Assembly (NCBI GenBank): GCA_947624745.1
Contig: CANQLR010000004.1
Location: forward strand, 28,441-92,440
Origin: an uncultured Clostridia bacterium
GTDB taxonomy: Bacteria; Bacillota; Clostridia; Oscillospirales; Ruminococcaceae
Direction: 5' to 3'
Length of the DNA stretch: 64,000 bases
Within the stretch, counting starts at the first letter, position 1, and every line of letters begins with the position of its first letter. The position numbers and the translations under genes were made by a program. Under the pieces are notes generated by a model. That model saw only the letters and a list, made by a program, of their open reading frames with translations, was not told the DNA's origin and did no database searches. Below are positions 25,818 through 33,866 of this stretch, piece after piece.

Positions 25818-26018
25818 TTATTCCTTGCTCTTGAAATAGAGCATACAGTGGCAGTAGCCCTCAAATTCCGGGTCGGCGATCTGCTCCCTGAACTCGCGGC
25901 ACATACAGACGGTGTCCTCGGTCATCTCGCGGCGGCAGGGGCAGTGCAGTCCTCTTTTCAAAAGCCCCTCGCGGATAGCGCTCACGAGCTTTTCGTTTTC
26001 GTTTACGGTGATCTTCAA
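25818..26018 (-). CDS. Ferredoxin:thioredoxin reductase catalytic-chain-like protein (short)
   Basis: 66 residues. Three Cys pairs match the FTR catalytic chain: CPC (26-28), CMC (38-40) and CHC (56-58). In the plastid enzyme these hold a [4Fe-4S] cluster and a redox disulfide that passes electrons from ferredoxin to thioredoxin. This version is much shorter than the plastid chain and has a shortened first spacing. Its place directly before trxA supports a ferredoxin-dependent thioredoxin system. There is no variable-chain gene beside it. Confidence 0.82.
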   Translation of the reverse strand: MKITVNENEKLVSAIREGLLKRGLHCPCRREMTEDTVCMCREFREQIADPEFEGYCHCMLYFKSKE

Positions 26019-26075
26019 GCTATCATCCCCCTTTTATACGATTATAATTCATCCGAAGGGGAAAGTCAAGAAAAT

Positions 26076-26384
26076 TTACATCAAAAGATACCCAAGAGCT
26101 AAGAGAAGCTTTATGTCCGCGCCGTTTTTATACAGAACGAACATCATAAGAAGTATCATCGCCTTTTCCGCGTCGATCTTTATGTCGCCGAAAAGAGAGC
26201 CCAGAATGTCCGTCCTCGGCGGGATATCCTGCCTCGGCGGCTCGGGCGGCTTTTTGTTTTCGGGAGGCTTGCCCGCCGGCTGCGGAGGAGGCGATACCGC
26301 GGTCTTTGAGCGCTTTTGCATCTGCCTCATGCGGGCGAGCGCCTCCTCCTGCATTTTCCCGAAATCTCCGCTATAGTCCGCCAA
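26076..26384 (-). CDS. Small Pro-rich membrane protein, unknown
   Basis: 102 residues. The N-terminal part is charged (GKMQEEALARMRQMQKR), the middle is Pro/Lys-rich, and the C-terminus is hydrophobic (AMILLMMFVLYKNGADIKLLLALGYLLM). It overlaps the preceding gene by 14 bases and belongs to a tight three-gene set. I do not recognise the family. Confidence 0.65.
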   Translation of the reverse strand: MADYSGDFGKMQEEALARMRQMQKRSKTAVSPPPQPAGKPPENKKPPEPPRQDIPPRTDILGSLFGDIKIDAEKAMILLMMFVLYKNGADIKLLLALGYLLM

Positions 26385-26745
26385 GCAGCTCGCCTCCCAA
26401 AAGACCGCTTTCCCGAAGCGCCGGGAGAACGTTTATTATCCGAAGTATTTTTATCGCCCGATCGACCCTCGGCTTCTTTTCGTCACTGAGAAGCGGGCGA
26501 AGGGCGATAAGAAAGTTTATGTTTTTGTCGTCGCTCCCCATGTCCCTAAGCTTCGAGGCGAGCGCCATAAGCGCCCCGACGTCCGGCATATCCGGGCTCT
26601 GCGGGGCGGGGCCGGGAGCGGTCTTATCCTCCTCGGGCGGCGGCGGAAAGCCGAGCTCGCGGGCCAGCTCGCCAAGCTGCTTGAGCGATTCGGGATCCGA
26701 AAGGATCGAGTTTATCTTCTCGGCAATATCCTCCACAGCCGTCAC
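26371..26745 (-). CDS. Hypothetical protein of three-gene cluster
   Basis: 124 residues, mostly helical. Short helices (EDIAEKINSILSDPESLKQLGELA) and a repeated leucine pattern (NFLIALRPLLSDEKKPRVDRA) flank a Pro-rich centre. It lies 6 bases after the preceding gene and overlaps the next. The family is unknown. The matching Pro-rich hinge in the next gene suggests that the two products work together. Confidence 0.65.
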   Translation of the reverse strand: MTAVEDIAEKINSILSDPESLKQLGELARELGFPPPPEEDKTAPGPAPQSPDMPDVGALMALASKLRDMGSDDKNINFLIALRPLLSDEKKPRVDRAIKILRIINVLPALRESGLLGGELLGGL

Positions 26746-26751
26746 ACCCTC

Positions 26752-26994
26752 CTATTTTCCGCCGAAAATTTTCTGGATCAAGGCTTTCGCCTGCGGGCTT
26801 GAAAGCACTGCCTGCGCCGTCGCGGGATTACTAAGCGCCGCGGTAAGCCTTTTTTGGTCGTCCTTCGGGAGAGTCCCCAGGAGCCTGTCGAATGTGCCTG
26901 CCTGAAGCTCCCTCGTGAGCTGCTCCTTCGGCACGCCCATCTTTTTCGACGTCATGGATATGAGCATATCCCTCTGCGCGCTGTTAAGTTCCAT
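26752..26994 (-). CDS. Hypothetical protein, first of three-gene cluster
   Basis: 80 residues, helical and soluble (MLISMTSKKMGVPKEQLTREL, LSNPATAQAVLSSPQAKALIQ). AAGGAGAAATTTT precedes the ATG. It heads the cluster 26994-26076, which may continue into the FTR-like and trxA genes (57-base gap). The function is unknown. Confidence 0.65.
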   Translation of the reverse strand: MELNSAQRDMLISMTSKKMGVPKEQLTRELQAGTFDRLLGTLPKDDQKRLTAALSNPATAQAVLSSPQAKALIQKIFGGK

Positions 26995-27044
26995 AAAATT
27001 TCTCCTTAAAAATATTTCAGACGATAAAACGTCCGTTTTCGGTA

Positions 27045-27073
27045 TTGCAATTTTTTTGCGTATGTGCTATACT
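27045..27073 (+). promoter_or_regulatory. Promoter of phosphodiesterase gene
   Basis: TTGCAA (27045-27050), 17 bases, TATACT (27068-27073) preceded by TGTGC. Confidence 0.78.
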
Positions 27074-27100
27074 GAAAAAAACGCGAAAGGAAGCAAACGG

Positions 27101-27583
27101 ATGCGCATTATAGCTTTTTCCGACACACACCGCCACCACGACCGCGTGCACAGGCTTTTCGAGACCACGCATCTTTCGACCGACCTGTATATCTTCTTGG
27201 GGGACGTTTTGCCTGACATCGAGAACATGGCATATCTCTATCCCGACAAGCAGATACTTTCGGTCCCGGGAAACTGCGATTTTATGTCCCGCGAGCCCAC
27301 GGTCGGCGTCACCGAGGTATGCGGCAAAAAAATACTTTACACCCACGGGCATTTTCACTCGGTGCGGTTCGGGACGTCGGGGATAAAAAGCCTCGCGAAG
27401 CAAAACGAAGCCGACCTTGTGCTCTTCGGGCACACGCATATCCGCCATGCGGAATATGAGGACGGAATATATTACGTCAACCCGGGGAGCTTAGGCGAGC
27501 CGAGGGACGGAAAAGCCCCCTCCTACGCGGTGATCGACGTCCTGCCGGCGGGAATCTTAATATCACACGCCGAATTAGAGTAA
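27101..27583 (+). CDS. YfcE/MJ0936-type metallophosphoesterase
   Basis: 160 residues. All calcineurin-like motifs are present: SDTH (8-11 region), GDVLPD, GNCD, THGHF and GHTH. Such enzymes hydrolyse phosphodiesters with two metal ions. The ATG at 27101 was chosen because the longer frame begins upstream of the promoter. An AAAGGAAG site lies before it. The physiological substrate is unknown. Confidence 0.9.
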   Translation: MRIIAFSDTHRHHDRVHRLFETTHLSTDLYIFLGDVLPDIENMAYLYPDKQILSVPGNCDFMSREPTVGVTEVCGKKILYTHGHFHSVRFGTSGIKSLAKQNEADLVLFGHTHIRHAEYEDGIYYVNPGSLGEPRDGKAPSYAVIDVLPAGILISHAELE

Positions 27584-27653
27584 TTTACTCTTTTGGAATA
27601 TTATATGAACTTCGCGGCCGAATGTTGCCGACGAAAGAAAGGGTTTGGTAAAA

Positions 27654-28352
27654 ATGCTGGAAGAACTTAAAAAACAGGTGTACGAAGCGAATATGCTGCT
27701 GCCGAAATACCGCCTCATAACCTTTACATGGGGCAACGTCTCGGGCATCGACCGCGAAAAGGGGCTCATTGTCATAAAGCCCTCTGGGGTCGAATACGAC
27801 GAGATGAAGCCGGAGGACATGGTGGTCGTCGACCTTAACGGCAAGGTGGTCGAGGGCGACCTGCGCCCCTCCTCCGACACCCCGACCCACATCGAATTCT
27901 ACAAAGCATTCCCGAACATCGGCGGCGTGACCCACACGCACTCGACCTTCGCGACCTCCTTCGCTCAGGCGGGAAAGCCGGTCCCCCCGCTCGGCACCAC
28001 CCACGGCGATTACTTCTACGGCGCGGTGCCCTGCACGAGAAAAATGACCCACGACGAGATCGCGAACGACTATGAAAAAAACACCGGGCTCGTCATCGTC
28101 GAGACATTCAAAAACCTCGACCCCGACGCGATACCCTGCGTTTTGGTGCACTCGCACGGGCCGTTCACATGGGGCAAGGACCCGGTCGATTCGGTACACC
28201 ACTCGGTGATACTCGAGGAGTGCGCGAAGATGGCGATGTATTCCAAGATCATCAACGGCGGCGACGTCCCGGATATGCAGAAGGAGCTTTTGGACAAGCA
28301 CTACCTCAGAAAGCACGGCGCCAACGCCTATTACGGGCAGGTTAAAAAGTGA
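27654..28352 (+). CDS. araD: L-ribulose-5-phosphate 4-epimerase
   Basis: 232 residues of the class II aldolase/AraD family. It converts L-ribulose-5-P to D-xylulose-5-P. Long matches to the Escherichia coli enzyme include LTWGNVS-like [55 protein letters not shown] and [14 protein letters not shown]. Metal-binding His residues sit in THTHS and HSHGP. ATG 27654 aligns with the E. coli start (MLEELKKQV). No arabinose genes are beside it. Confidence 0.95.
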   Translation: MLEELKKQVYEANMLLPKYRLITFTWGNVSGIDREKGLIVIKPSGVEYDEMKPEDMVVVDLNGKVVEGDLRPSSDTPTHIEFYKAFPNIGGVTHTHSTFATSFAQAGKPVPPLGTTHGDYFYGAVPCTRKMTHDEIANDYEKNTGLVIVETFKNLDPDAIPCVLVHSHGPFTWGKDPVDSVHHSVILEECAKMAMYSKIINGGDVPDMQKELLDKHYLRKHGANAYYGQVKK

Positions 28353-28816
28353 TATCACGAAAAAAATTCGCGGCCGCGGCGGCAATTTTCCTGCTGCTTC
28401 TGGCCGCGGCGGTTTATGCCGCAGTTTTTTGGGACGGCTTCTGCGGCGGCCTCGACGGGATAATGAATTTCGGCCAAGCCGCCGCCGTTTCGGGCGGAAC
28501 GAGCCGCGAGGCGAAAATAAGCGCCTCGGGGGTGTTTTGCTCCAAGGCGTATCTGAATGAGGCGGAGGGCGTCGAGCAGCTGCGCTTTCGCTTCATCGCG
28601 CCCGAATTTGACAGTATTTACCTCACCGCCGACGGGAAAAAGGTCGAAAACCGGGTGTTCATCTCTGACGACCGCATTCTCGGCGTGCCGTGCTATATCG
28701 CCGTAGCGGTCATAAACGACCCGAGCCTCGGGGAGATCGAAGCAGATGAGCTGTGCGTCGTAGGGGAAGCGGAGGGGGAGGAGAGATTTCGGGTGGGGGT
28801 GGGTATGTATTCCTGA
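28349..28816 (+). CDS. Membrane-anchored or secreted hypothetical protein
   Basis: 155 residues. N-terminal RKK followed by a hydrophobic stretch (about 8-28) looks like a signal anchor. The rest has no recognised family. The start is GTG 28349, overlapping the araD stop, so it is probably translationally coupled. The relation to araD is unclear. Confidence 0.55.
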   Translation: MISRKKFAAAAAIFLLLLAAAVYAAVFWDGFCGGLDGIMNFGQAAAVSGGTSREAKISASGVFCSKAYLNEAEGVEQLRFRFIAPEFDSIYLTADGKKVENRVFISDDRILGVPCYIAVAVINDPSLGEIEADELCVVGEAEGEERFRVGVGMYS

Positions 28817-28869
28817 CGGCTGATTGCGAAGGGTGCGGGGTTGGTGGGCGAGGGCGCGGGGTATGCACC

Positions 28870-29130
28870 TTGCTGCAGTGGGGCAGGGGGTGGGGCGAAG
28901 CCCCGGGGCGGCAGCTTTGCTGCCGCCGTAAAGGCCGCGCTCCGCGCGGCCTTTGGCGCCCACGAAGTGGGCGCCCGGGGCTTCGCCCCCGCTTTCCCCC
29001 GCCCCTATCAGCAGACCTCGCGTGGGGCGAATCCCCCGTGCGGACGTGAAGTCCGCACGCCCGCCGCACTCCGTGCGTCGGGCCGCGTTCGCTCCGCGAA
29101 CGCGGGGGCTTCGCCCCGGTCAGTGCCTCT
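28870..29130. repeat. Dispersed hairpin-rich intergenic repeat, copy 4
   Basis: A chain of perfect hairpins: GGGGCGAAGCCCC near 28893, GGCGGCAGC/GCTGCCGCC (turn TTT), AAGGCCGCGC/GCGCGGCCTT (turn TCC), GGCGCCCAC/GTGGGCGCC (turn GAA) and GGGGCTTCGCCCC. A second chain follows with GTGCGGACGT/GTCCGCAC and CCGCGTTCGC/GCGAACGCGG. There is no gene in 28817-29476. Confidence 0.85.
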
Positions 29131-29224
29131 ACCATAGTTTGCAGAGAAGCACAAGCTTTGTACCTCTACTTATATGTGCGAGTCTGCACTTTGTAGCATT
29201 AAGTAGGCAAAGCGATGGACGCGC

Positions 29225-29345
29225 ACGTGCGAAGCACCTGGTCAGCAGCTTCGCTGCCGCCCGCCGTCCCCGCATGCGGGGACGGCTCGGCGCCCTTCGG
29301 GCGCCTCGGGGCTTCGCCCCACCCCTGTCCCCTGCCTCAATCAGT
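29225..29345. repeat. Dispersed hairpin-rich intergenic repeat, copy 5 (short)
   Basis: Adjacent smaller chain: GGCAGC-like arm at AGCAGCTTCGCTGC, CCCCGCATGCGGGG, CGCCCTTCGGGCG and GGGGCTTCGCCCC. The turns are TTC and similar. It directly precedes the promoter of an XRE regulator. Confidence 0.75.
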
Positions 29346-29411
29346 AACCCGATTCCCACTTCCCGCCCCGCCCCGTCACCCCCTGATTGACAAACTTCCA
29401 CCCCTATTTGA

Positions 29412-29440
29412 TAGACATTTCCTGCCGGATATGCTAAAAT
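29412..29440 (+). promoter_or_regulatory. Promoter of XRE regulator
   Basis: TAGACA (29412-29417), 17 bases, TAAAAT (29435-29440) preceded by ATGC. Confidence 0.6.
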
Positions 29441-29476
29441 ATTATCACCGCGGAAAAAATTTTAGGAGTGATGATA

Positions 29477-30496
29477 TTGACACTGGGAAACAGAATTTTG
29501 GAGCTGCGGGCGCGTTCGGGGCTCTCGCAGGAGGATTTCGGCGAGCTTTTCGGCGCGACCCGGCAGACCGTCTCACGCTGGGAGCTTGACCTCGCGATCC
29601 CCGAAGTCCAAAAAATCGTACAGATGGCGCGCACGTTCGGGGTCACGACCGACTCTATCCTCGCGGACGGCATCTCGACCTTCGATTCGGCCTTCAAGCG
29701 CTTTGTCTGCGGGGTATACCGCAAAAAGGACGTCGTCGCGGTCGAGACCGAGCGCGTGGCGATTGTTTACCGCGACTGCGGCGAAACGCTCTGCGCCGAG
29801 CTTTACGGGGGATCGCAGGAAAACAAATCTTTGTGCGGATTTGCGGAGATGGATCTTGCACCGAAAAAGGTAAAATATGCCTATTATGACGAGTCGGGCG
29901 GGGTCATCTCGAACTTCGACGCGGGCGATATACTCGGCAGAAAATTCGACCGCAGACAGCTCGACAAAATGCAGCGCGTCGAGACGTTTTTGGTGAGCCG
30001 CGGCAAAAACCCGCTGCCGACCGTGCCCGAGGCGGGGTTCAGGACCTGCCTGACCAAGTGGCGGACCGGGACGAGAGCCTACTGCCGCGACGGCATGATC
30101 TTCGCCTGCGTGTATGTCGGCGGGATCGAGTACGCGTTTCATATGGAGGCGAAAAACCACGAAAACATCTACGCCTCGATAGTCGCGAACGAGGCGTTCG
30201 AGCTCGGGAACTGCGTCGGAAAACAGTTTTTCAGGTTAAGAAATTTCGGCGACAACACGGGCGATTTCGCGGTCAGCTTTTCGTGGATAAACGACAGCAT
30301 GAAGCGGGTCAGCCTGCCCTCCGGCGAGAACGGCATCGACTTTTCGGACCAGGATGAATTCCGCGAGCTGAACGGCGGGCAGGAAAAGCTCGAGAGGATA
30401 AAGCGGTACGGGGCTGATCGGATAACCGTCTCGAACTACGGCGACGAAATGGACTATTTCCGCGACGACCCGGACATGATCGAGCGGTTCGAGTGA
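29477..30496 (+). CDS. XRE-family transcriptional regulator with large ligand-type domain
   Basis: 339 residues. A Cro/CI-type helix-turn-helix occupies residues 3 to about 57 (LGNRILELRARSGLSQEDFGELFGATRQTVSRWE). The remaining 280 residues are of unknown family. TTG 29477 is preferred since TAGGAG ends eight bases before it; the GTG and ATG codons just upstream are too close to that site. It is transcribed alone. Targets are unknown. Confidence 0.8.
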   Translation: MTLGNRILELRARSGLSQEDFGELFGATRQTVSRWELDLAIPEVQKIVQMARTFGVTTDSILADGISTFDSAFKRFVCGVYRKKDVVAVETERVAIVYRDCGETLCAELYGGSQENKSLCGFAEMDLAPKKVKYAYYDESGGVISNFDAGDILGRKFDRRQLDKMQRVETFLVSRGKNPLPTVPEAGFRTCLTKWRTGTRAYCRDGMIFACVYVGGIEYAFHMEAKNHENIYASIVANEAFELGNCVGKQFFRLRNFGDNTGDFAVSFSWINDSMKRVSLPSGENGIDFSDQDEFRELNGGQEKLERIKRYGADRITVSNYGDEMDYFRDDPDMIERFE

Positions 30497-30540
30497 TGAA
30501 AAAACAAAAGTAGTCAGCCATATAGCAGTATATCCGATAA

Positions 30541-30595
30541 AAAGACCGTTGGCTTTTTCACCGGGGAGCCGGTGCGTCAACGGTCAATCTTTCGG
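30541..30595 (+). terminator. Nested hairpin after XRE gene
   Basis: GACCGTTG (30544-30551) pairs with CAACGGTC (30578-30585) around an inner CACCGG/CCGGTG hairpin. AATCTTT follows. The T-run is weak, so this is a probable but not certain terminator. Confidence 0.5.
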
Positions 30596-30630
30596 TATTC
30601 AGTTTTAATGGGACGATGATAAACGGAAAC

Positions 30631-31149
30631 TTAGCTTTTCATCGCCTGAAATTCATCTTGAAGTAATCCGTACAAATACAGGTCTACCCAATTCCCCTCA
30701 TTGTTTTGCGTCTGACTTCTCTGTACTCCCTCGCGCTTCATGCCCAGCTTTTCCATCAATCCAACTGACTTCACACCGTCAATGGCTTCTGCAACTACTT
30801 TATGCAATTTCATGTCAGAAAAGCCGTATTTCATTACTGCGGAGCAGGACTCATACGCATAACCCTGACGCCAATATTTTTTATTAAATATCCAGCCAAT
30901 TTCATAGACATCATCTTCCCACGGCTTAAATAGGATATAACCAATTACTTTGTTGGTCTGTTTCAGTACCGCCGCGAGTGCGCCGCTTTTTCCAATGCAA
31001 AATTCATTCAGAAATTGCCGCGTCTTTTCAAACGTATATGCAGGCTCACAATTTTTCATTGTTTCGCTGTCGCCGAAAATTTCATGTAAATCATTTATAT
31101 CGTTTGGAGTAAAATCCCTGACATACATTCTTGATGTTTCTATCTGCAT
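30631..31149 (-). CDS. GNAT acetyltransferase (RimJ/RimL-like)
   Basis: 172 residues. The acetyl-CoA-binding GNAT motif appears as WRQGYAYESCSAVMKYGF, preceded by YEIGWIFNKKYW, and followed by LMEKLGMKREG. The family acetylates protein N-termini or small molecules. ATG 31149 has GAGGTG eight bases upstream; the longer frame lacks a site. It is AT-richer than its surroundings, suggesting recent transfer. The gap 31150-31315 shows no gene. Confidence 0.85.
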   Translation of the reverse strand: MQIETSRMYVRDFTPNDINDLHEIFGDSETMKNCEPAYTFEKTRQFLNEFCIGKSGALAAVLKQTNKVIGYILFKPWEDDVYEIGWIFNKKYWRQGYAYESCSAVMKYGFSDMKLHKVVAEAIDGVKSVGLMEKLGMKREGVQRSQTQNNEGNWVDLYLYGLLQDEFQAMKS

Positions 31150-31315
31150 ATTAGTCACCTCACTAAATTTGAAATTCCATTTCAAACTTGCCCGACAGGT
31201 AAAGACGAAAAGCGGGTTTATCTGTTCGGCAAGTACACAAAAGAAATTACTGTTTTATGAACAGTCCCGTACCCGTCTGCTTTTTATATAGAAAACAATC
31301 ACAATAAACCTGAAT

Positions 31316-31636
31316 TTACCTATTTTTCTTCGGCTTTGGCGGCGGCAGCTCATCATACATGGCGTTGAATAAGCCCGTCAGAAACTCTCTGCTGTCGACC
31401 TCGTCCACCAAAAGCATCTCTTTTGCTCCCTCATAGGGCAATTCACAGCGAGCCGTCGGCATATAAGCAATCGCCGATCTCACCGGCTTGACAAGCAGCC
31501 TGTCGTCATAGATACCGCCCACGATCCTGTCGCGGTAATATATGATAAATTCTCCCATCATAGGCCGATAAGAAACATCCTCCAGCCCGGACAGCTGCCC
31601 TAAAATAAACTCCAAATATTCCTTGCTTGAAGCCAT
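31316..31636 (-). CDS. TfoX N-terminal-domain protein
   Basis: 106 residues forming only the TfoX/Sxy N-terminal domain (EYLEFILGQLSGLEDVSYRPMMGE, VGGIYDDRLLVKP). TfoX regulates competence in Gammaproteobacteria. Stand-alone N-terminal proteins are common in Firmicutes with no proven role. An AGGAGG site precedes the ATG. Confidence 0.85.
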   Translation of the reverse strand: MASSKEYLEFILGQLSGLEDVSYRPMMGEFIIYYRDRIVGGIYDDRLLVKPVRSAIAYMPTARCELPYEGAKEMLLVDEVDSREFLTGLFNAMYDELPPPKPKKNR

Positions 31637-31672
31637 GCTTCCTCCTCGGACCCTCCCGTCATGTAAGCCCGG

Positions 31673-33364
31673 TTATGATTCCTCCTCGAAGATCCACACC
31701 GATTCGTTCACCTCGGGGCGCTCGTCCTGGCGGAGGATATAGATGTGCAGCCTTTTGCCGTTCACCTTTTCATAGCTCACCGAGATCGACCCGCGCTCCG
31801 AAAGCTGCTTTTTGAGCTGGTCGAAGTTCATCAGCTCCTCGAATTTCGGCGCGTATTCCGCCTTGACGTAGCGCTGAACATAGAGCTTCAGCGCGGCTAT
31901 GTAGTTGTAATCGGTCTGCTCCAAAAGCGTGCCGAAGTAATCCGGCATATAGATGTGCCGCACGCTCTCGTCGTCCATGTCGACGAAGTAAACGCCCGCG
32001 AACCGTTTCGAGATGACCTTGAGGAAGTACTCCTCGTCCCTCTTGTCCGAGAGGAGCTTTTCGAGCTCGTCGTTCATCTGTCTGCGCTTGCGCCTGTCGC
32101 CATGGCTGCGGTAGTAGGCGGCCTTGTCCTCCCGCATTTTAAGCTCGGCCTCGCCCAGGATCCTTTCCTTTTCCTCCGGCAGACCCGAGGCGATGCCCGC
32201 GGATATCGCGTACTGGTCGTTCAGAAGGTCCTTTTTGACCTCCTGCATGATCCTTCCGACGGTGTTTTCCGAGAGCCTGACCGATATGACGACGAACTCG
32301 TCGCCGCCTATTCGATAGCAGCGCTCGTCGGGGTAGTATTTTTTCAGCGCGTCGGCGACGGTGCAGAGCATATTGTCGCCCGCCTCGTGGCCGAGGGTGT
32401 TGTTGACCTCGTGAAGGCCGTTCAGGTCGATATACGCGACCGACATTCTCTTGAAGTTGGATCTCGAGACATAGGTCAGATCCTCGTTATACTTGTGGCG
32501 GTTGTAAAGAAGGGTCAGCGCGTCGCGGTTGTAAAGCTCGACCAGCTTTTCACGGTCCCTAAGCTCGGTGATATGCTCCTCGTGAACGTCGCGGACGTAA
32601 AGGGTCAGCAGCTGGTTGTTCTCGGTATATTCGACCGAAGGGAACAGATACATCTGCGCCCAGCGGAAGCCGTGGACAGACCTGCGGCGGTACCTGATGG
32701 TGCGGCGGGCGGTATCCTCCTTAAAAACGGCGCGAAGCCGGTTTATATCGGTAAATTCGAGATATGCGTCGACGTCGTCGGGGTGAACGTTGCCCTTTTC
32801 AGCGAACGCGCGGAACCACCCCGAGATGGTGTCGGGAGTCTCGAAGCCCTCGTCCATGACCTTGACGCTCTCGTAGGTGTCGGTCGTGAGGTTTATCCTT
32901 AAGATCTTATAGTACAGCCCCGACAGCACCGATACCGCGTCGAACATGGTGGTGGTATCGCTGTCCGCCTCGCGCCAGGCAAAGAGCGCATAGGGGTTCT
33001 GGGGCGAGCAGTCCTCCGCCGAAATGATGTTGAAGGTCATCCACTTGACGACGTCGCCGACCTTTCTGCGGTAGCTGTGCACCGAGCGGCGCTCGCCCGA
33101 AAAAACGCGCTTGCGGACATAATCGGGGCGGGAGAATTTAAGGTATTCCTCGGCGTGGTCGGGCAAAACGGTGCCGTCCATCACCTGCCTGCGGATATAG
33201 GTAAAAATATCCGGCGAGTCGGCGTGCTGGTCGTCCATAAAATCGGAATCGCGCTTGATGAACTGAAATTCGCCGGTCATAACGTTGACCCGCGCGAGCT
33301 TTGAAAAGGCCGAGAAAAGCGTATCCTCGGCAAATTTTAACAGACTTTTGTCGGTAGTTTCCAC
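31673..33364 (-). CDS. Diguanylate cyclase (GGDEF) with PAS-like domains
   Basis: 563 residues, soluble. Two PAS-like modules occupy about 10-270 (RVNVMTGEFQFIKRD... and RINLTTDTYESVKVMDEGF...). A GGDEF domain follows at about 280-420 with intact IGGDEFVVISV and NTLGHEAGDNML. A third PAS-like module closes the protein (KRFAGVYFVDMDDESV). It should make cyclic-di-GMP from GTP in response to a cytoplasmic signal. I see no RxxD inhibitory site just before GGDEF. It is probably a single-gene unit. Confidence 0.87.
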   Translation of the reverse strand: METTDKSLLKFAEDTLFSAFSKLARVNVMTGEFQFIKRDSDFMDDQHADSPDIFTYIRRQVMDGTVLPDHAEEYLKFSRPDYVRKRVFSGERRSVHSYRRKVGDVVKWMTFNIISAEDCSPQNPYALFAWREADSDTTTMFDAVSVLSGLYYKILRINLTTDTYESVKVMDEGFETPDTISGWFRAFAEKGNVHPDDVDAYLEFTDINRLRAVFKEDTARRTIRYRRRSVHGFRWAQMYLFPSVEYTENNQLLTLYVRDVHEEHITELRDREKLVELYNRDALTLLYNRHKYNEDLTYVSRSNFKRMSVAYIDLNGLHEVNNTLGHEAGDNMLCTVADALKKYYPDERCYRIGGDEFVVISVRLSENTVGRIMQEVKKDLLNDQYAISAGIASGLPEEKERILGEAELKMREDKAAYYRSHGDRRKRRQMNDELEKLLSDKRDEEYFLKVISKRFAGVYFVDMDDESVRHIYMPDYFGTLLEQTDYNYIAALKLYVQRYVKAEYAPKFEELMNFDQLKKQLSERGSISVSYEKVNGKRLHIYILRQDERPEVNESVWIFEEES

Positions 33365-33489
33365 TTTAACGTCTCCATGGGGAAAATTTTTGGCGATATC
33401 GCCGTTACTATATAATGTATTTTATCATATTGCCTTGAAAAAGTCAATGGCAAAACGCCCAAAACTTTAAACTTTTCGGGAGAAAATTT

Positions 33490-33770
33490 GGGAGGGGCGG
33501 GGGAGTGGGGGCGAAGCCCCCGCGTTCGCGGAGCGAACGCGGCCCGGCGCAAGGAGTGCGGCGGGTGTGCGGACTTCATGTCCGCACGGGGGATTCGCCC
33601 CGCGCGGGGTATGCAGACAGGGGCGGGGGTGCGGGGGCGAAGCCCGGGGTGCGCGCGGAGCGCGCACCCGCCGGACGTGCAAGCACGTCCGGCATGGCGG
33701 CAATTTCATTGCCGCCCGGGCTTCGCCCACGGGCAAGATAAGACCCCCTCCGCTCGGGAGAGGGCTTCTA
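33490..33770. repeat. Dispersed hairpin-rich intergenic repeat, copy 6
   Basis: Two chains bounded by GGGGGCGAAGCCCCC near 33508 and GGGCTTCGCCC near 33718. Inner hairpins are CCGCGTTCGC/GCGAACGCGG (turn GGA), GTGCGGAC/GTCCGCAC, GTGCGCGC/GCGCGCAC (turn GGA), GCCGGACGTG/CACGTCCGGC and GGCGGCAA/TTGCCGCC. Several stems recur in copy 4. It lies downstream of the small ABC-linked gene and upstream of the GGDEF gene. Confidence 0.85.
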
Positions 33771-33775
33771 TATTC

Positions 33776-33865
33776 TCACTTCTGTTTTCTTTCTTCCGTC
33801 CCCACCCTATCCGCCAGCCACATTATCGCGAATATCGCCAGCACGGTTACCAAAACTCTTTTCAT
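33776..33865 (-). CDS. Small single-span membrane protein at end of Bce-type operon
   Basis: 29 codons: a short basic start (MKRV), one hydrophobic helix (LVTVLAIFAIMWLA) and a charged tail (DRVGTEERKQK). The ATG lies one base after the stop of the ABC permease gene, with GGAGGGG just before it, an arrangement typical of coupled translation. Small membrane proteins often tune transporter complexes, but the role here is inference. It is not a shadow of another gene. Confidence 0.6.
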   Translation of the reverse strand: MKRVLVTVLAIFAIMWLADRVGTEERKQK

Positions 33866-33866
33866 T

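Noticed and set aside
28710..29135. Several Arg/Pro-rich frames within the intergenic repeats
   Set aside because: Composition is explained by G+C-rich palindromes; the frames change between repeat copies and have no ribosome sites.
29380..29411. TTGACA near 29386 as the -35 of the XRE promoter
   Set aside because: No -10-like box lies 16-18 bases downstream; the TAGACA box at 29412 with TAAAAT fits better.
31745..32902. Long open frame antisense to the GGDEF gene (385 codons)
   Set aside because: Shadow of a well-supported coding sequence; no ribosome site and no recognisable domain.
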